NCBI GenBank assembly: GCA_021324465.1
Contig: JAJPJB010000064.1
Coordinates: 1 to 64,000 of the forward strand
Source: Hyphomicrobiaceae bacterium
GTDB taxonomy: Bacteria > Pseudomonadota > Alphaproteobacteria > Rhizobiales > Xanthobacteraceae
Direction of reading: 5' to 3'
Length of the DNA stretch: 64,000 bases
Position numbers and translations under genes: made by a program. The notes beneath the pieces were generated by a model. The model made no database searches, was not told where the DNA came from, and saw nothing but the letters and a program-made list of their open reading frames with translations. Below are positions 27,185-35,341 of the stretch, in pieces; the stretch's first letter is position 1; every line of letters starts with the position of its first letter.

Positions 27185-28283
27185 AGGGCGCACGCCGCTC
27201 GAAGCTGAAATTCGTCGGCTGATCGCCGCAGCCGGACCGATGCCGCTCGCTGAATATATGCGGCTCTGCCTGACCCACCCGCAATACGGTTATTACATCA
27301 ATCGCGACCCGCTCGGCGCCGGCGGCGACTTCGTCACCTCGCCCGAGATCAGCCAGATGTTCGGTGAACTGATCGGATTATGGATGGCCTCGGTCTGGCG
27401 GCAGATGGGGGCGCCGGAAAATGTGCGGGTCATCGAGCTCGGCCCCGGGCGCGGCACGCTGATGCATGACGCCTTGCGCGCCGCCAGGGTGATGCCGGGT
27501 TTCCGCGAAGCGCTGGTCCTGCATCTGGTCGAGATCAGCCCGGCGCTGCAAACGGTGCAGCAGCGCCGGCTGGCAAGCCTCGACGTGCCGATCCTCTGGC
27601 ACGGCGCGCTTGCCGATGTCCCGAGCGGGCCGAGTATTCTCGTCGCCAATGAATTCATCGACGCGTTGCCGGTGCATCAGGCCGTCAAGCAGGCCGACGG
27701 CTGGCATGAGCGCGTCGTCGACGTCGAGGCCGACGGTCATCTTTGCATCGGCGCGGCGCGCGAGCCCTTGCCGCATTTCGAAGCCTCCATGCCGCGCGCA
27801 TTGCGCGGCGCGCCCGAAGGCGCAATCTATGAATGGCGCGCCGACGACATCGCACTCGAGCTCGGGCGGCGCATGCGCGACGAGGGCGCCGCCTTGATCA
27901 TCGATTATGGTCATGCACATTTTGGCTTGGGCGACACGCTGCAGGCCGTCGTCGGACATTCATTTACGGATCCCCTGCGCGCCCCGGGCAAAGCCGATTT
28001 GACCGCCCATGTCGATTTTGAAGCGCTGGCGCAGTGCGCCGAGAGCATGGGCGCGCGCATCCATGGACCGGTCCGGCAACGCGATCTGTTCTTGCGGCTC
28101 GGCATCGAGCAGCGTGCCGCCATGCTGAAGGCCAAGGCGCCGCGCGAAAAGGCCGCCGATATCGAGAGCGCCTTGTCGCGGCTGATTGCCGACGGCGCGC
28201 GCGGCATGGGTGAATTGTTCAAGGCCATCGCCATCGCGGCGCCACGGCTGGGCGCGCTGCCAGGCTTCGAAACGACGCCATGA
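27177..28283 (+). CDS. MidA/NDUFAF7-family SAM-dependent methyltransferase
   Basis: A 368-residue class I methyltransferase of the COG1565 family. The ATG at 27177 begins [16 protein letters not shown], the usual start, and overlaps lgt by 8 bases; the open frame to 27141 is inside lgt. The SAM-binding glycine loop [14 protein letters not shown] is near residue 80, and [16 protein letters not shown] is near residue 150. The mitochondrial relative NDUFAF7 symmetrically dimethylates an arginine of complex I subunit NDUFS2; a similar role here is plausible but not shown. The 4-base overlap with pgeF implies coupling. Confidence 0.92.
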   Translation: MPEGRTPLEAEIRRLIAAAGPMPLAEYMRLCLTHPQYGYYINRDPLGAGGDFVTSPEISQMFGELIGLWMASVWRQMGAPENVRVIELGPGRGTLMHDALRAARVMPGFREALVLHLVEISPALQTVQQRRLASLDVPILWHGALADVPSGPSILVANEFIDALPVHQAVKQADGWHERVVDVEADGHLCIGAAREPLPHFEASMPRALRGAPEGAIYEWRADDIALELGRRMRDEGAALIIDYGHAHFGLGDTLQAVVGHSFTDPLRAPGKADLTAHVDFEALAQCAESMGARIHGPVRQRDLFLRLGIEQRAAMLKAKAPREKAADIESALSRLIADGARGMGELFKAIAIAAPRLGALPGFETTP

Positions 28284-29062
28284 CGATCGCTATAAAAATC
28301 GAAGCCCCGTCGCTGGCGCTGACCGGCATCCGCCATGCCTTCTTCACTCGCGCCGGTGGCGTCTCAGGCGGCGTTTATGCCAGCCTCAATGGCGGCACCG
28401 GGTCGCGCGACGAAGCGGCCCACGTGGCGGAAAATCGCGCGCGCATGGCGGCGATGCTCGGCGTCGAGCCGCAGCGGTTTCTCACAGTTTATCAAACCCA
28501 TTCGCCCCATGCGGTCGTGGCGGAGGCGCCATGGAGCACAACCGAGCGGCCGCGCGCTGATGCCATTGTCACCCGGATGCGTGCGCTCGCTATCGGCGTC
28601 ACCACGGCTGACTGCGGCCCGGTGCTTCTGGCCGATCCGCAGGCCGGCGTCATCGGCGCCGCGCATGCCGGCTGGCGCGGCGCGCTGACCGGAATCATCG
28701 AAGCGACCGTCGCGGCGATGGAGCGGCTTGGCGCCGCGCATGATCATATGCGGGCGGCGATCGGACCGATGATCCGGCAGGCCAATTATGAGGTCGGCCC
28801 GGATCTGATGGCGCGGTTCGCGGCCGAGGATCGAGCCTCGGATCGCTTCTTTGCCGCCGCTGCGCGCCCGGGTTACGCCCTGTTTGATCTCGCCGGCTAT
28901 ATTGCGGCCCGCCTGATCCGGGCCGGCGTCAGCCAGATCGAAGATGTCGGGCTATGCACCTATGCTGATCCGGCACGGTTTTTCAGCTATCGGCGCGCCA
29001 CGCACCGCGGCGAATCCGATTACGGCCGGCACGTCAATGCGATCGTACTGATGGGTGAATAG
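28280..29062 (+). CDS. pgeF: Peptidoglycan editing factor PgeF (laccase-domain)
   Basis: PgeF (formerly YfiH) removes wrongly linked MurNAc precursors so that L-serine does not enter peptidoglycan. Relatives also act as purine nucleoside phosphorylases. The 260 residues show the Cu/Zn-oxidase-like block TTADCGPVLLADP near residue 112, with AAHAGWRGALTG following, which hold the metal-binding Cys and His. HAFFTRAGGVSGGVYASLN is near residue 18. It starts 4 bases inside the midA-like gene. The lgt-midA-pgeF order recurs in Alphaproteobacteria. Confidence 0.93.
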   Translation: MTIAIKIEAPSLALTGIRHAFFTRAGGVSGGVYASLNGGTGSRDEAAHVAENRARMAAMLGVEPQRFLTVYQTHSPHAVVAEAPWSTTERPRADAIVTRMRALAIGVTTADCGPVLLADPQAGVIGAAHAGWRGALTGIIEATVAAMERLGAAHDHMRAAIGPMIRQANYEVGPDLMARFAAEDRASDRFFAAAARPGYALFDLAGYIAARLIRAGVSQIEDVGLCTYADPARFFSYRRATHRGESDYGRHVNAIVLMGE

Positions 29063-29176
29063 CGAAATAGCAAAACAGCGAATAGGGTTAATGCGGCGAT
29101 CCCCTCGCCCTGTGCTATTCCCGGCGCGCCCTTAATACTTGCGAAGCCATTGGCACTGCAGCAGAAAAAGCTGCGG

Positions 29177-29209
29177 GGAAAGGCAGGGAATCATATTGCC
29201 AGCCTTTCC
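29177..29209 (+). other. Potential hairpin in the prs leader
   Basis: GGAAAGGC (29177-29184) and GCCTTTCC (29202-29209) are perfect complements with a 17-base loop, in the 199-base gap before prs. No U-run follows, so it is not a standard terminator. It may structure the prs 5' untranslated region. Confidence 0.35.
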
Positions 29210-29261
29210 AGCGGCTTGTATCAGGTCGCGCGGGGCGTAAAGCGCGCGCGAGGAGAGCGGA

Positions 29262-30215
29262 ATGGCGAGCAACAACGGAGCAATCAAGCTCGTCTCCGGC
29301 AATTCCAATCCAGCACTGGCCCAGGCGATCGGCCAATATCTCGGCAATCCGCTGACCAAAGCCGTCGTGCGCCGCTTCGCCGATATGGAAATCTTCGTCG
29401 AGATCCAGGAAAACGTCCGCGGCGCCGACGTATTCGTCATTCAGTCAACGTCATATCCGGCCAACGACCATCTGATGGAATTGCTGATCATCATCGACGC
29501 GCTGCGCCGCGCCTCGGCGCGACGCATCACGGCGGTGATCCCCTATTTCGGCTATGCCCGGCAGGACCGCAAAGTCGGGCCGCGCACGCCAATCTCTGCC
29601 AAGCTCGTCGCCAATCTGATCACCCATGCCGGCGCCGACCGCGTGCTCACGCTCGATCTGCATGCGGGGCAGATCCAAGGCTTCTTCGATATTCCGACCG
29701 ATAATCTATTCGCCGCGCCGGTGATCATGCGCGACATCAAGGAGCGCTTCGATCTCTCCAAGGTGATCGTGGTTTCGCCGGATGTCGGCGGCGTGGTGCG
29801 CGCGCGCGGGCTTGCCAAGCGCATCGATGCGCCGCTCGCCATCGTCGACAAGCGCCGCGAGCGGCCGGGCGAATCCGAGGTGGCCAATGTGATCGGCCAT
29901 GTCGAGGGCGGCATTTGCATCTTGGTCGACGATATCGTGGATTCAGGCGGCACCCTGGTGAACGCCGCCGATGCGCTTCTGGAGAAGGGCGCGCAGGAGG
30001 TCTACGGCTATATCACCCACGGCGTGTTGTCCGGCGGCGCGATTGCCCGCGTCGCCAATTCGCGCCTGAAGGAACTTGTCATCACTGACTCGATTCAGCC
30101 GACCAAAGCTGTCACCGAATCCAAGAACATTCGTGTGCTGACCATTGCCAAGCTCATCGGCGAGGCGATCAACCGAACCGCCGCCGAAGAGTCGGTTTCC
30201 AGCCTGTTCGATTGA
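29262..30215 (+). CDS. prs: Ribose-phosphate pyrophosphokinase
   Basis: Prs makes PRPP from ribose-5-phosphate and ATP, feeding purine, pyrimidine, histidine and tryptophan synthesis. The 317 residues show the flexible-loop and ATP site [11 protein letters not shown] near residue 98, the divalent-metal block [17 protein letters not shown] near residue 128 and the PRPP loop [13 protein letters not shown] near residue 219. GAGGAG lies just before the ATG. It stands alone between pgeF and the ybjN-like gene. Confidence 0.98.
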   Translation: MASNNGAIKLVSGNSNPALAQAIGQYLGNPLTKAVVRRFADMEIFVEIQENVRGADVFVIQSTSYPANDHLMELLIIIDALRRASARRITAVIPYFGYARQDRKVGPRTPISAKLVANLITHAGADRVLTLDLHAGQIQGFFDIPTDNLFAAPVIMRDIKERFDLSKVIVVSPDVGGVVRARGLAKRIDAPLAIVDKRRERPGESEVANVIGHVEGGICILVDDIVDSGGTLVNAADALLEKGAQEVYGYITHGVLSGGAIARVANSRLKELVITDSIQPTKAVTESKNIRVLTIAKLIGEAINRTAAEESVSSLFD

Positions 30216-30589
30216 ACCGCCGCCCGCCTCGATCAAAGTTCCGTTGAGTCAACTTGTCGCAGTCGCAGCTGTGGACGGTCACAAATCGTGCATTGTGCGG
30301 GGCGGCCAAATCACCTCATGAGTGCCGGTATCGGTGCTGGCTGAAGCGCTTGCGCGGAGTCTGGCGGAAATAGGCAAGCCGATTATAGTCGGTGGCGCGG
30401 CCGATTCGCGGCGATCGGTCAATCCACCCTATGGAGTTGTTCCTGCGTCAATTGGCTGCTGGCTGGTGCGGAATTTGTTCCTGCGTCGATTCGCCTCGCC
30501 CGCGGCCGATCGATTATGCGGCAGGCAAGTCCTTTCGGAGTGCTTGTGGCGTGCGCATTTCCACTTCAAGCGGCACCTGTGGAGGCGGC
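30216..30589. other. 374-base gap between prs and the ybjN-like gene
   Basis: No gene is supported. It contains an imperfect direct repeat: TTGTTCCTGCGTCAATTGGC near 30436-30455 and TTGTTCCTGCGTCGATTCGC near 30474-30493, identical at 18 of 20 positions. Small open frames here have no ribosome site and no recognisable protein. The promoter of the ybjN-like gene presumably lies here. Confidence 0.55.
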
Positions 30590-31090
30590 ATGTCCTTAAT
30601 TGAAATCGCAAGAGATCAGAACAACAACCCGCTCGACGTGGTCGAGCATATGGCGGCGGGCAACAACTGGCCGTTTGAACGCGCGAGCGAAGACGAGCTC
30701 GGACTCGTGGTCACCGGACGTTGGACCAATTATCAGGTCTCGTTCACCTGGATGAGCGACATCGAAGCGCTGCATCTGGCCTGCGCGTTCGACATGAAGG
30801 TGCCGGAGCAGCGGCTGGCGCAGGTGCAACAGCTCATCGCGCTGATCAACGAGCAATTGTGGATCGGGCATTTCGATGTCTGGACGCAGAACGGCGTGGT
30901 GATGTTCCGCCACGCGCTGGTGCTCGCTGGCGGCGTTGCCGCCTCAGGCCGTCAGTGCGAAGCGGTGCTTGGCACCGCGCTTGATTCCTGCGAGCGCTAT
31001 TTCCCGGCATTCCAATTCGCGATCTGGGCCGGCAAGTCCGCACGCGAAGCGATGGATTCGGCCATGTTCGAGACCTCGGGCCAGGCGTGA
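30590..31090 (+). CDS. YbjN domain-containing protein
   Basis: A cytoplasmic protein of 166 residues from the ATG at 30590, which has GGAGG 5 bases before it; the longer frame to 30392 is not needed. The YbjN fold is related to type III secretion chaperones and is often stress-linked; E. coli YbjN affects motility and acid stress. Seen blocks are FERASEDELGLVVTGRWTNY near residue 28 and WIGHFDVWTQNGVVMFRHAL near residue 92. The stop overlaps the proC start as GTGA, so the pair is coupled, an arrangement common in Rhizobiales. Confidence 0.88.
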   Translation: MSLIEIARDQNNNPLDVVEHMAAGNNWPFERASEDELGLVVTGRWTNYQVSFTWMSDIEALHLACAFDMKVPEQRLAQVQQLIALINEQLWIGHFDVWTQNGVVMFRHALVLAGGVAASGRQCEAVLGTALDSCERYFPAFQFAIWAGKSAREAMDSAMFETSGQA

Positions 31091-31920
31091 GTGCTCCTGC
31101 AAGGTCGTTGCGGGATTTCTCCGGCCGGTTACTGCTGGTCGGCGCCGGCAATATGGGGCGCGCCCTGCTTGAGGGCTGGCTGCGGCTTGAGCTTGATCCT
31201 GACAAGGTCGCCGTCATCGAACCGGCACCGTCGCCGCAAATCATTGCACTCGCGCAGCGCGGCGTCATGCTCAATCCCGATCTGCGGACGCTTGCTGATG
31301 TGACTGCGATCGTGCTCGCGGTGAAGCCGCAAGTTGCAGCGCAGGCGATATCGCCGCTGCTACCGGTCATATCGTCAGCGACGATCGTCGTGTCGATCAT
31401 GGCCGGGCGGACGTTGCAATTTTTGTCGTCCGCGCTGTCCAAGCCCTGTGCCGTTGTGCGCGCGATGCCGAACACGCCGGCCGCAATCGGCCGGGGCATC
31501 ACAGTCGCGGTGCCGCGCAATGCCAACGAGGCGCAGCGCGCGCTCGCGGATCGTTTGCTGTCGGCGACCGGCGCGGTGGAATGGGTCAACGATGAGTCGT
31601 TGATGGACGCGGTGACGGCGGTATCCGGCTCGGGTCCAGCTTATGTTTTTCTGCTCGCCGAAACGCTGGCGCAGGCCGGCGCGGCGGCCGGACTGCCGGC
31701 GGAGCTCGCCGCCAAGCTGGCGCGGGAAACAGTAGCAGGCGCCGGCGAATTGATGCACCGCTCGGCACTTGCGCCGGCGGCGCTCCGTGAAAACGTCACC
31801 TCGCCCGGCGGCACCACCGCTGCGGCGCTCGCCGTGTTGATGGGTCAGGACGGCCTTGCGCGGCTGATGGTCAGGGCGGTCGAGGCGGCGACGGCGCGGT
31901 CGCGCGAGCTCGCCGGCTAA
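31087..31920 (+). CDS. proC: Pyrroline-5-carboxylate reductase
   Basis: ProC reduces 1-pyrroline-5-carboxylate to proline with NAD(P)H. The 277 residues show the Rossmann loop LLVGAGNMGRALLEGW near residue 17, VRAMPNTPAAIGRGIT near residue 123, and the dimer/substrate block VTAVSGSGPAYVFLLAE near residue 178. SPGGTTAAAL occurs near the end. The start is the GTG at 31087 overlapping the ybjN stop by 4 bases. No other proline gene is nearby. Confidence 0.97.
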   Translation: MSAPARSLRDFSGRLLLVGAGNMGRALLEGWLRLELDPDKVAVIEPAPSPQIIALAQRGVMLNPDLRTLADVTAIVLAVKPQVAAQAISPLLPVISSATIVVSIMAGRTLQFLSSALSKPCAVVRAMPNTPAAIGRGITVAVPRNANEAQRALADRLLSATGAVEWVNDESLMDAVTAVSGSGPAYVFLLAETLAQAGAAAGLPAELAAKLARETVAGAGELMHRSALAPAALRENVTSPGGTTAAALAVLMGQDGLARLMVRAVEAATARSRELAG

Positions 31921-32001
31921 ACCAGGCGTCCCTCGCACTCCCGGGTACGACTGAGTCGCAACGCGCCGGCGGCTTGCCTCCGACTTGCGTCGGCATTGCA
32001 G

Positions 32002-32053
32002 CGGACCTGCATCGGACCTGCATCGGACCTGCATCGGACTTGCATCGGACTTG
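32002..32053 (+). repeat. 11-base tandem repeat array
   Basis: Four full units of CGGACCTGCAT start at 32002, 32013, 32024 and 32035 (the last with one C to T change). A partial fifth starts at 32046. A decayed unit precedes at 31981. It lies between proC and the TetR gene, outside any supported gene. Copy number is likely to vary between strains by slippage. Confidence 0.9.
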
Positions 32054-32184
32054 GAACCGCGCGGCGCCCTGCCTAAATTGATAGCGGTTCGCTTCGTGCG
32101 CGATCAGGGGAAGACTGCTGCGGCCGGGATCGGACGCCAGAAGTGCGGCTGGAGGCATCGGAAGGCGTTGCAAGGAGGCGTTTC

Positions 32185-32913
32185 ATGGCCCACCGACCTG
32201 CCCGTAGATCGGCGCCTAGAGCCGACCGCGCCTCCGGCGCGGCCCATGCCGCGCCGCCGCCAGACGCCAGCGATCGTGAAAAGATCATCGCTGCCTTCCT
32301 TGGCCTTCTCGCCGACAAGCGGTTCGAGCAGATCGGCTTTGCCGAAATCGCCGAGCGCGCCGGCCTGTCGCTCGCACGGTTGCGCGATGAATTTGGCTCG
32401 CCGCTCGCAATTCTTGCCGCGCATGTCAAAGCGACCGATCGTGCCGTGCTGGCGCAAGACTTCGCCGATATGGCGCAGGAGCCGCCGCGCGAGCGGCTGT
32501 TCGACGTCCTGATGCGCCGGCTCGAAATTTTAGGTCCCCATCGCGAGGCAATCCGTTCACTGATCCGTTCGGCGGCGACTAATCCGCCGCTGGCATTGGC
32601 CTTCAACGGGCTCGCCGTTCGTTCGCAGCAATGGATGCTGACCGCGGCCGGCATCGGCGCTTCCGGGCCGCGCGGCATGGTGCGCGCGCAGGGGCTGGCG
32701 CTTCTGTTCAGCTCGGTGTTGCGCGTTTGGGTCAATGACGACGATCCGGGCCTTGCCCGCACCATGGCGGCGCTCGATCGCGGGCTCGGCCGCGGCCAGC
32801 GCCTCATCGGCCTGTTCGAGGACTTGCTCGCGGTGCCGGCTCGGCTGTGCCGCCTGCGCTCCCGCTATCGCCGGCCGCCGCGCGATGATGCCGAGGAAGA
32901 AGCGGCCGCCTAG
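32185..32913 (+). CDS. TetR/AcrR family transcriptional regulator
   Basis: From the ATG at 32185, with AAGGAGG 6 bases upstream, this is 242 residues. After a basic, Ala-rich arm of about 30 residues comes the TetR helix-turn-helix: REKIIAAFLGLLADKRFEQI, then GFAEIAERAGLSLARLRDEF. A helical ligand domain follows, and the C terminus is a basic then acidic tail (RRPPRDDAEEEAAA). Its target is not evident: proC lies upstream on the same strand and bfd downstream. The recognition helix, with LSLARLRDEFG, departs from the usual SxxTxYxHF pattern, which hints at a divergent subgroup. Confidence 0.85.
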   Translation: MAHRPARRSAPRADRASGAAHAAPPPDASDREKIIAAFLGLLADKRFEQIGFAEIAERAGLSLARLRDEFGSPLAILAAHVKATDRAVLAQDFADMAQEPPRERLFDVLMRRLEILGPHREAIRSLIRSAATNPPLALAFNGLAVRSQQWMLTAAGIGASGPRGMVRAQGLALLFSSVLRVWVNDDDPGLARTMAALDRGLGRGQRLIGLFEDLLAVPARLCRLRSRYRRPPRDDAEEEAAA

Positions 32914-32962
32914 GGTAGGGCTTGCCTGGTTAAGCTTGGATCGCCGAAGCACCAGGTTAAAA

Positions 32963-32976
32963 TTAGAATGGCTAAA
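32963..32976. promoter_or_regulatory. Candidate Irr-type iron control element upstream of bfd
   Basis: TTAGAATGGCTAAA resembles the rhizobial ICE box (TTAGAA half sites in inverted order); the left half matches fully and the right half four of six. It lies 87 bases before bfd. Irr is known to control bacterioferritin genes in Rhizobiales. The match is imperfect. Confidence 0.3.
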
Positions 32977-33062
32977 AAGAGTGATTTTCTCTTTGCATGC
33001 TCGCTCGGCCTGGTCTAGGGACAAGCCAACGCTCCTTCTCGCCGCATCAGGTTTTTCCTGAA

Positions 33063-33278
33063 ATGATTGTTTGCTCGTGTAACGTGCTCACCGACCACGA
33101 TGTGCGCGCCACGTTGTCGGGCAGCGAAAACGCGCCGCGTACAACTGGACAAGTGTATCAATGCCTGGGCTGCAGCGCGCAATGCGGGCGCTGCGCTCGC
33201 ACCATTCGCCGTATCATGGACGACGCGCTGACCGCGGCCGGCACGGCCTGTTGCGGACGGGTGCGCTCCGCACCTTAA
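33063..33278 (+). CDS. bfd: Bacterioferritin-associated ferredoxin
   Basis: Bfd is a small [2Fe-2S] protein that reduces bacterioferritin so that stored iron is released. The ATG at 33063 gives 71 residues starting MIVCSCNVLTDHD. The cluster cysteines are C4, C6 and the pair in CLGCSAQCGRC, matching the BFD fold. The open frame begins at 32997, but that part is not conserved. bfr follows on the same strand after 250 bases. Pairing with bfr supports the assignment. A possible Irr box lies upstream. Confidence 0.93.
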   Translation: MIVCSCNVLTDHDVRATLSGSENAPRTTGQVYQCLGCSAQCGRCARTIRRIMDDALTAAGTACCGRVRSAP

Positions 33279-33474
33279 AGCTGCATCGCCATCATTGCCA
33301 AAGCTGTCGTCGCCGCACGCAGCGGTCCAGCCCGGCCCCTGATCGCGGCTTGCGCATCTTTGATTGCGAATTCCATCGCGACACCGCGTAGGCAGGCAAA
33401 CAATAAGGAAATCCGCCCCAATCGCCTGGCATACCGGAAGAAGCAGATAGCCTTTTCGCTGCCGTGGCACCCGT

Positions 33475-33480
33475 TATAAT
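33475..33480 (+). promoter_or_regulatory. Candidate -10 box of bfr
   Basis: A perfect TATAAT lies 48 bases before the bfr start; no good -35 hexamer is found 17 bases upstream. It suggests that bfr may have its own promoter, apart from any read-through from bfd. Confidence 0.35.
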
Positions 33481-33528
33481 CGGAAAGCCCGCCGTGAATC
33501 ACCACAATCAATTGCAGGAGCATGTATT

Positions 33529-34017
33529 ATGAGAGGCGAGCCCGGCGTTATCGACTACCTGAACAAGGCGCTCCGGCACGAACTGACGGCGGTCAACCAG
33601 TACTGGCTGCATTACCGGCTGCTCGACAATTGGGGCTACAGATCTCTTGCCAAGCAATGGCGCAAGGAGTCGATCGAAGAGATGGAGCACGCCGACAAGC
33701 TCGTCGAGCGGATCATCTTCCTCGAGGGCTTTCCCAACATGCAAGTACTCGATCCGCTACATATCGGGCAGAACGTGAAAGAGGTGCTGGACTGCGACCT
33801 CGCTCTCGAAATGGCGGCGCGCGCCCTCTATGAGGAGGCGGCGACGCATGCTCACTCTGTCCGCGATTACGTGTCGCGTGATCTATTCGAAAAGCTGATG
33901 CATGACGAGGAAGAACATATCGACTTCCTTGAAACCCAGCTCGATCTCGTCGCCAAGCTCGGGCTCGAGCTCTATGCGCAGCACCATATCGGCGAGCTCG
34001 ACGACGACGCGGACTAG
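33529..34017 (+). CDS. bfr: Bacterioferritin
   Basis: Bfr forms a 24-subunit heme-containing cage that oxidises and stores iron. The 162 residues match the family end to end. Ferroxidase ligands E18, E51 and H54 and the heme-axial Met52 are all present ([23 protein letters not shown]), with FLEGFPNMQ and [16 protein letters not shown] following. The ATG at 33529 has AGGAG 9 bases upstream. With bfd it makes a store-and-release pair for iron. Confidence 0.98.
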   Translation: MRGEPGVIDYLNKALRHELTAVNQYWLHYRLLDNWGYRSLAKQWRKESIEEMEHADKLVERIIFLEGFPNMQVLDPLHIGQNVKEVLDCDLALEMAARALYEEAATHAHSVRDYVSRDLFEKLMHDEEEHIDFLETQLDLVAKLGLELYAQHHIGELDDDAD

Positions 34018-34173
34018 AACTGCTCGCCTGATTCGTCCTGCCACAATTGTTGATGAAATCTAAAGGTCGCCGCGCGCCCGGCGATTCGACCGACCGCGCC
34101 GCCGAGATTTTGCATGATCCACTGCAGGTTGCGGTCCCGCGTCGCGATTGATCATCATGGTTAAGCGTTAAGG

Positions 34174-34188
34174 TTAAGGGGCGCTTAA
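34174..34188 (+). promoter_or_regulatory. CtrA-type box upstream of outer membrane gene at 34269
   Basis: TTAA-N7-TTAA (34174-34188, spacer GGGGCGC) matches the CtrA consensus exactly. A further TTAAGG-type half site overlaps at 34168-34173. It lies 81 bases before the ATG. CtrA is the cell-cycle response regulator of Alphaproteobacteria. Whether it binds here is inference. Confidence 0.6.
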
Positions 34189-34268
34189 ACATTTCCTGCC
34201 TTACTTCGTCCAGTCTCAACGACGGTGCGCCGCATTGGGCGCGGCTCCGTCGCAGAAAGGACGAAGCC

Positions 34269-35126
34269 ATGTTTAGCGTCAAATCCCTCATCGGCGCCGC
34301 ATTGGCGGCGCTCGTCAGCAGCGGGGCATTCGCGGCCGATATGCCTCTGCCGCCACCGATAGCACCTGTCGCGGAACCTTGCTGCGGCAGCGCCTGGTAT
34401 CTGCGCGGCGACGTCGGTGTCGGCATCATCAATCGGCCCAAGCTCATTTTCGAGCAGAATCCGGCCAACAACAGCAATTTCCAGTTCCAGCACTGGTCGA
34501 TCGATGACACGACGTTCCTGAGCATCGGCGCCGGCTACGAGTTCAACAACTGGTTCCGCGCCGATGTAACTGCGGAATATCGCACCAAGGCGGCCGTCAA
34601 TGCATTTGGCATGTTTACGAATGGCGTCGGCGGCGTGGGCGTCGATACTTACACCGGCTCGATCCATTCCACGGTGGTTCTCGCCAACGGCTATATCGAT
34701 CTCGGGACCTGGAACTGCCTGACGCCGTTCATTGGCGCCGGCGTGGGCGTCGCCTTCAACACGCTCAGCGATTTCGTCGATATCGGCACCGGCCTTGCGA
34801 ACGGCGGGGCTGGAAGCGGCCAAAATCCAACCGAGGCGCACTTCGCCTGGGCCCTGACCGCCGGACTGTCCTATGCGGTGACGCAGAACTTCAGTGTCGA
34901 GCTTGCCTATCGTTATCTCAACTACGGCTCGATCACCGATACAGTTCACTGCATCGGCAGCTGCAACCCCGATTCATTCAAATGGGATCATCTGAGCTCC
35001 AACGACCTCATGCTGGGCATGCGCTGGCGCTTCCCGGTCGACTGCTGTGCGGCGCCCGTGGCGCCTGCGCCGGTCGCCATTCAGCCGCCGCCACCACCAC
35101 AATATCCGCTGTCGACCCGCGGCTGA
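34269..35126 (+). CDS. Outer membrane beta-barrel protein
   Basis: A 285-residue outer membrane protein of the Omp25/OmpA-barrel type (PF13505-like). The signal peptide ends SSGAFAADMPLPPP near residue 23, typical of rhizobial OMPs. Alternating hydrophobic strands follow (WYLRGDVGVGI; TFLSIGAGYEF; VVLANGYIDLG; ELAYRYLNYGS). The last strand MLGMRWRFPVDCC is followed by a Pro-rich tail, so the final barrel residue is not at the C terminus. Six cysteines, in pairs, are unusual. It probably forms an eight-strand barrel. A CtrA-like box lies upstream and a strong hairpin downstream. Confidence 0.82.
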   Translation: MFSVKSLIGAALAALVSSGAFAADMPLPPPIAPVAEPCCGSAWYLRGDVGVGIINRPKLIFEQNPANNSNFQFQHWSIDDTTFLSIGAGYEFNNWFRADVTAEYRTKAAVNAFGMFTNGVGGVGVDTYTGSIHSTVVLANGYIDLGTWNCLTPFIGAGVGVAFNTLSDFVDIGTGLANGGAGSGQNPTEAHFAWALTAGLSYAVTQNFSVELAYRYLNYGSITDTVHCIGSCNPDSFKWDHLSSNDLMLGMRWRFPVDCCAAPVAPAPVAIQPPPPPQYPLSTRG

Positions 35127-35152
35127 TCGATCCAACAGAGATCAAACAAAGT

Positions 35153-35184
35153 CGAAAACGGCGCGGGCGACCGCGCCGTTTTCG
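35153..35184. terminator. Rho-independent terminator after the first outer membrane gene
   Basis: A perfect 13-base-pair stem, CGAAAACGGCGCG (35153-35165) and CGCGCCGTTTTCG (35172-35184), encloses a 6-base loop. The A-rich left arm and T-rich right arm make it work in either direction. It is 27 bases after the stop. Confidence 0.85.
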
Positions 35185-35259
35185 TTTGCGGCTGCAATCC
35201 GCAGGTTGGCGCCCTGCCCGCTTTCCGAGGCTGGTCGCCATACCCGCCGCGGGCCCGAG

Positions 35260-35274
35260 CTAACACTCCATTAA
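35260..35274 (+). promoter_or_regulatory. CtrA-type box upstream of outer membrane gene at 35342
   Basis: CTAA-N7-TTAA (35260-35274) is one base from the CtrA consensus. It runs into TTAAGGTTAA (35271-35280), a 10-base word also found before the other outer membrane gene at 34168-34177. It lies 68 bases before the ATG. Confidence 0.5.
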
Positions 35275-35341
35275 GGTTAATGCCTGATGATCGCGCCCGT
35301 TGGCCGCTAAACGCGCGCCAGGCAATGAAAGGGCGCGGCTC

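Noticed and set aside
30322-30603. 93-codon frame between prs and the ybjN-like gene
   Set aside because: No ribosome site, overlaps the start of the supported gene in another frame, and its translation is basic and low in motif content.
33275-33523. 82-codon minus-strand frame in the bfd-bfr gap
   Set aside because: No ribosome site of note, no recognisable family, and it lies across the presumed bfr promoter.
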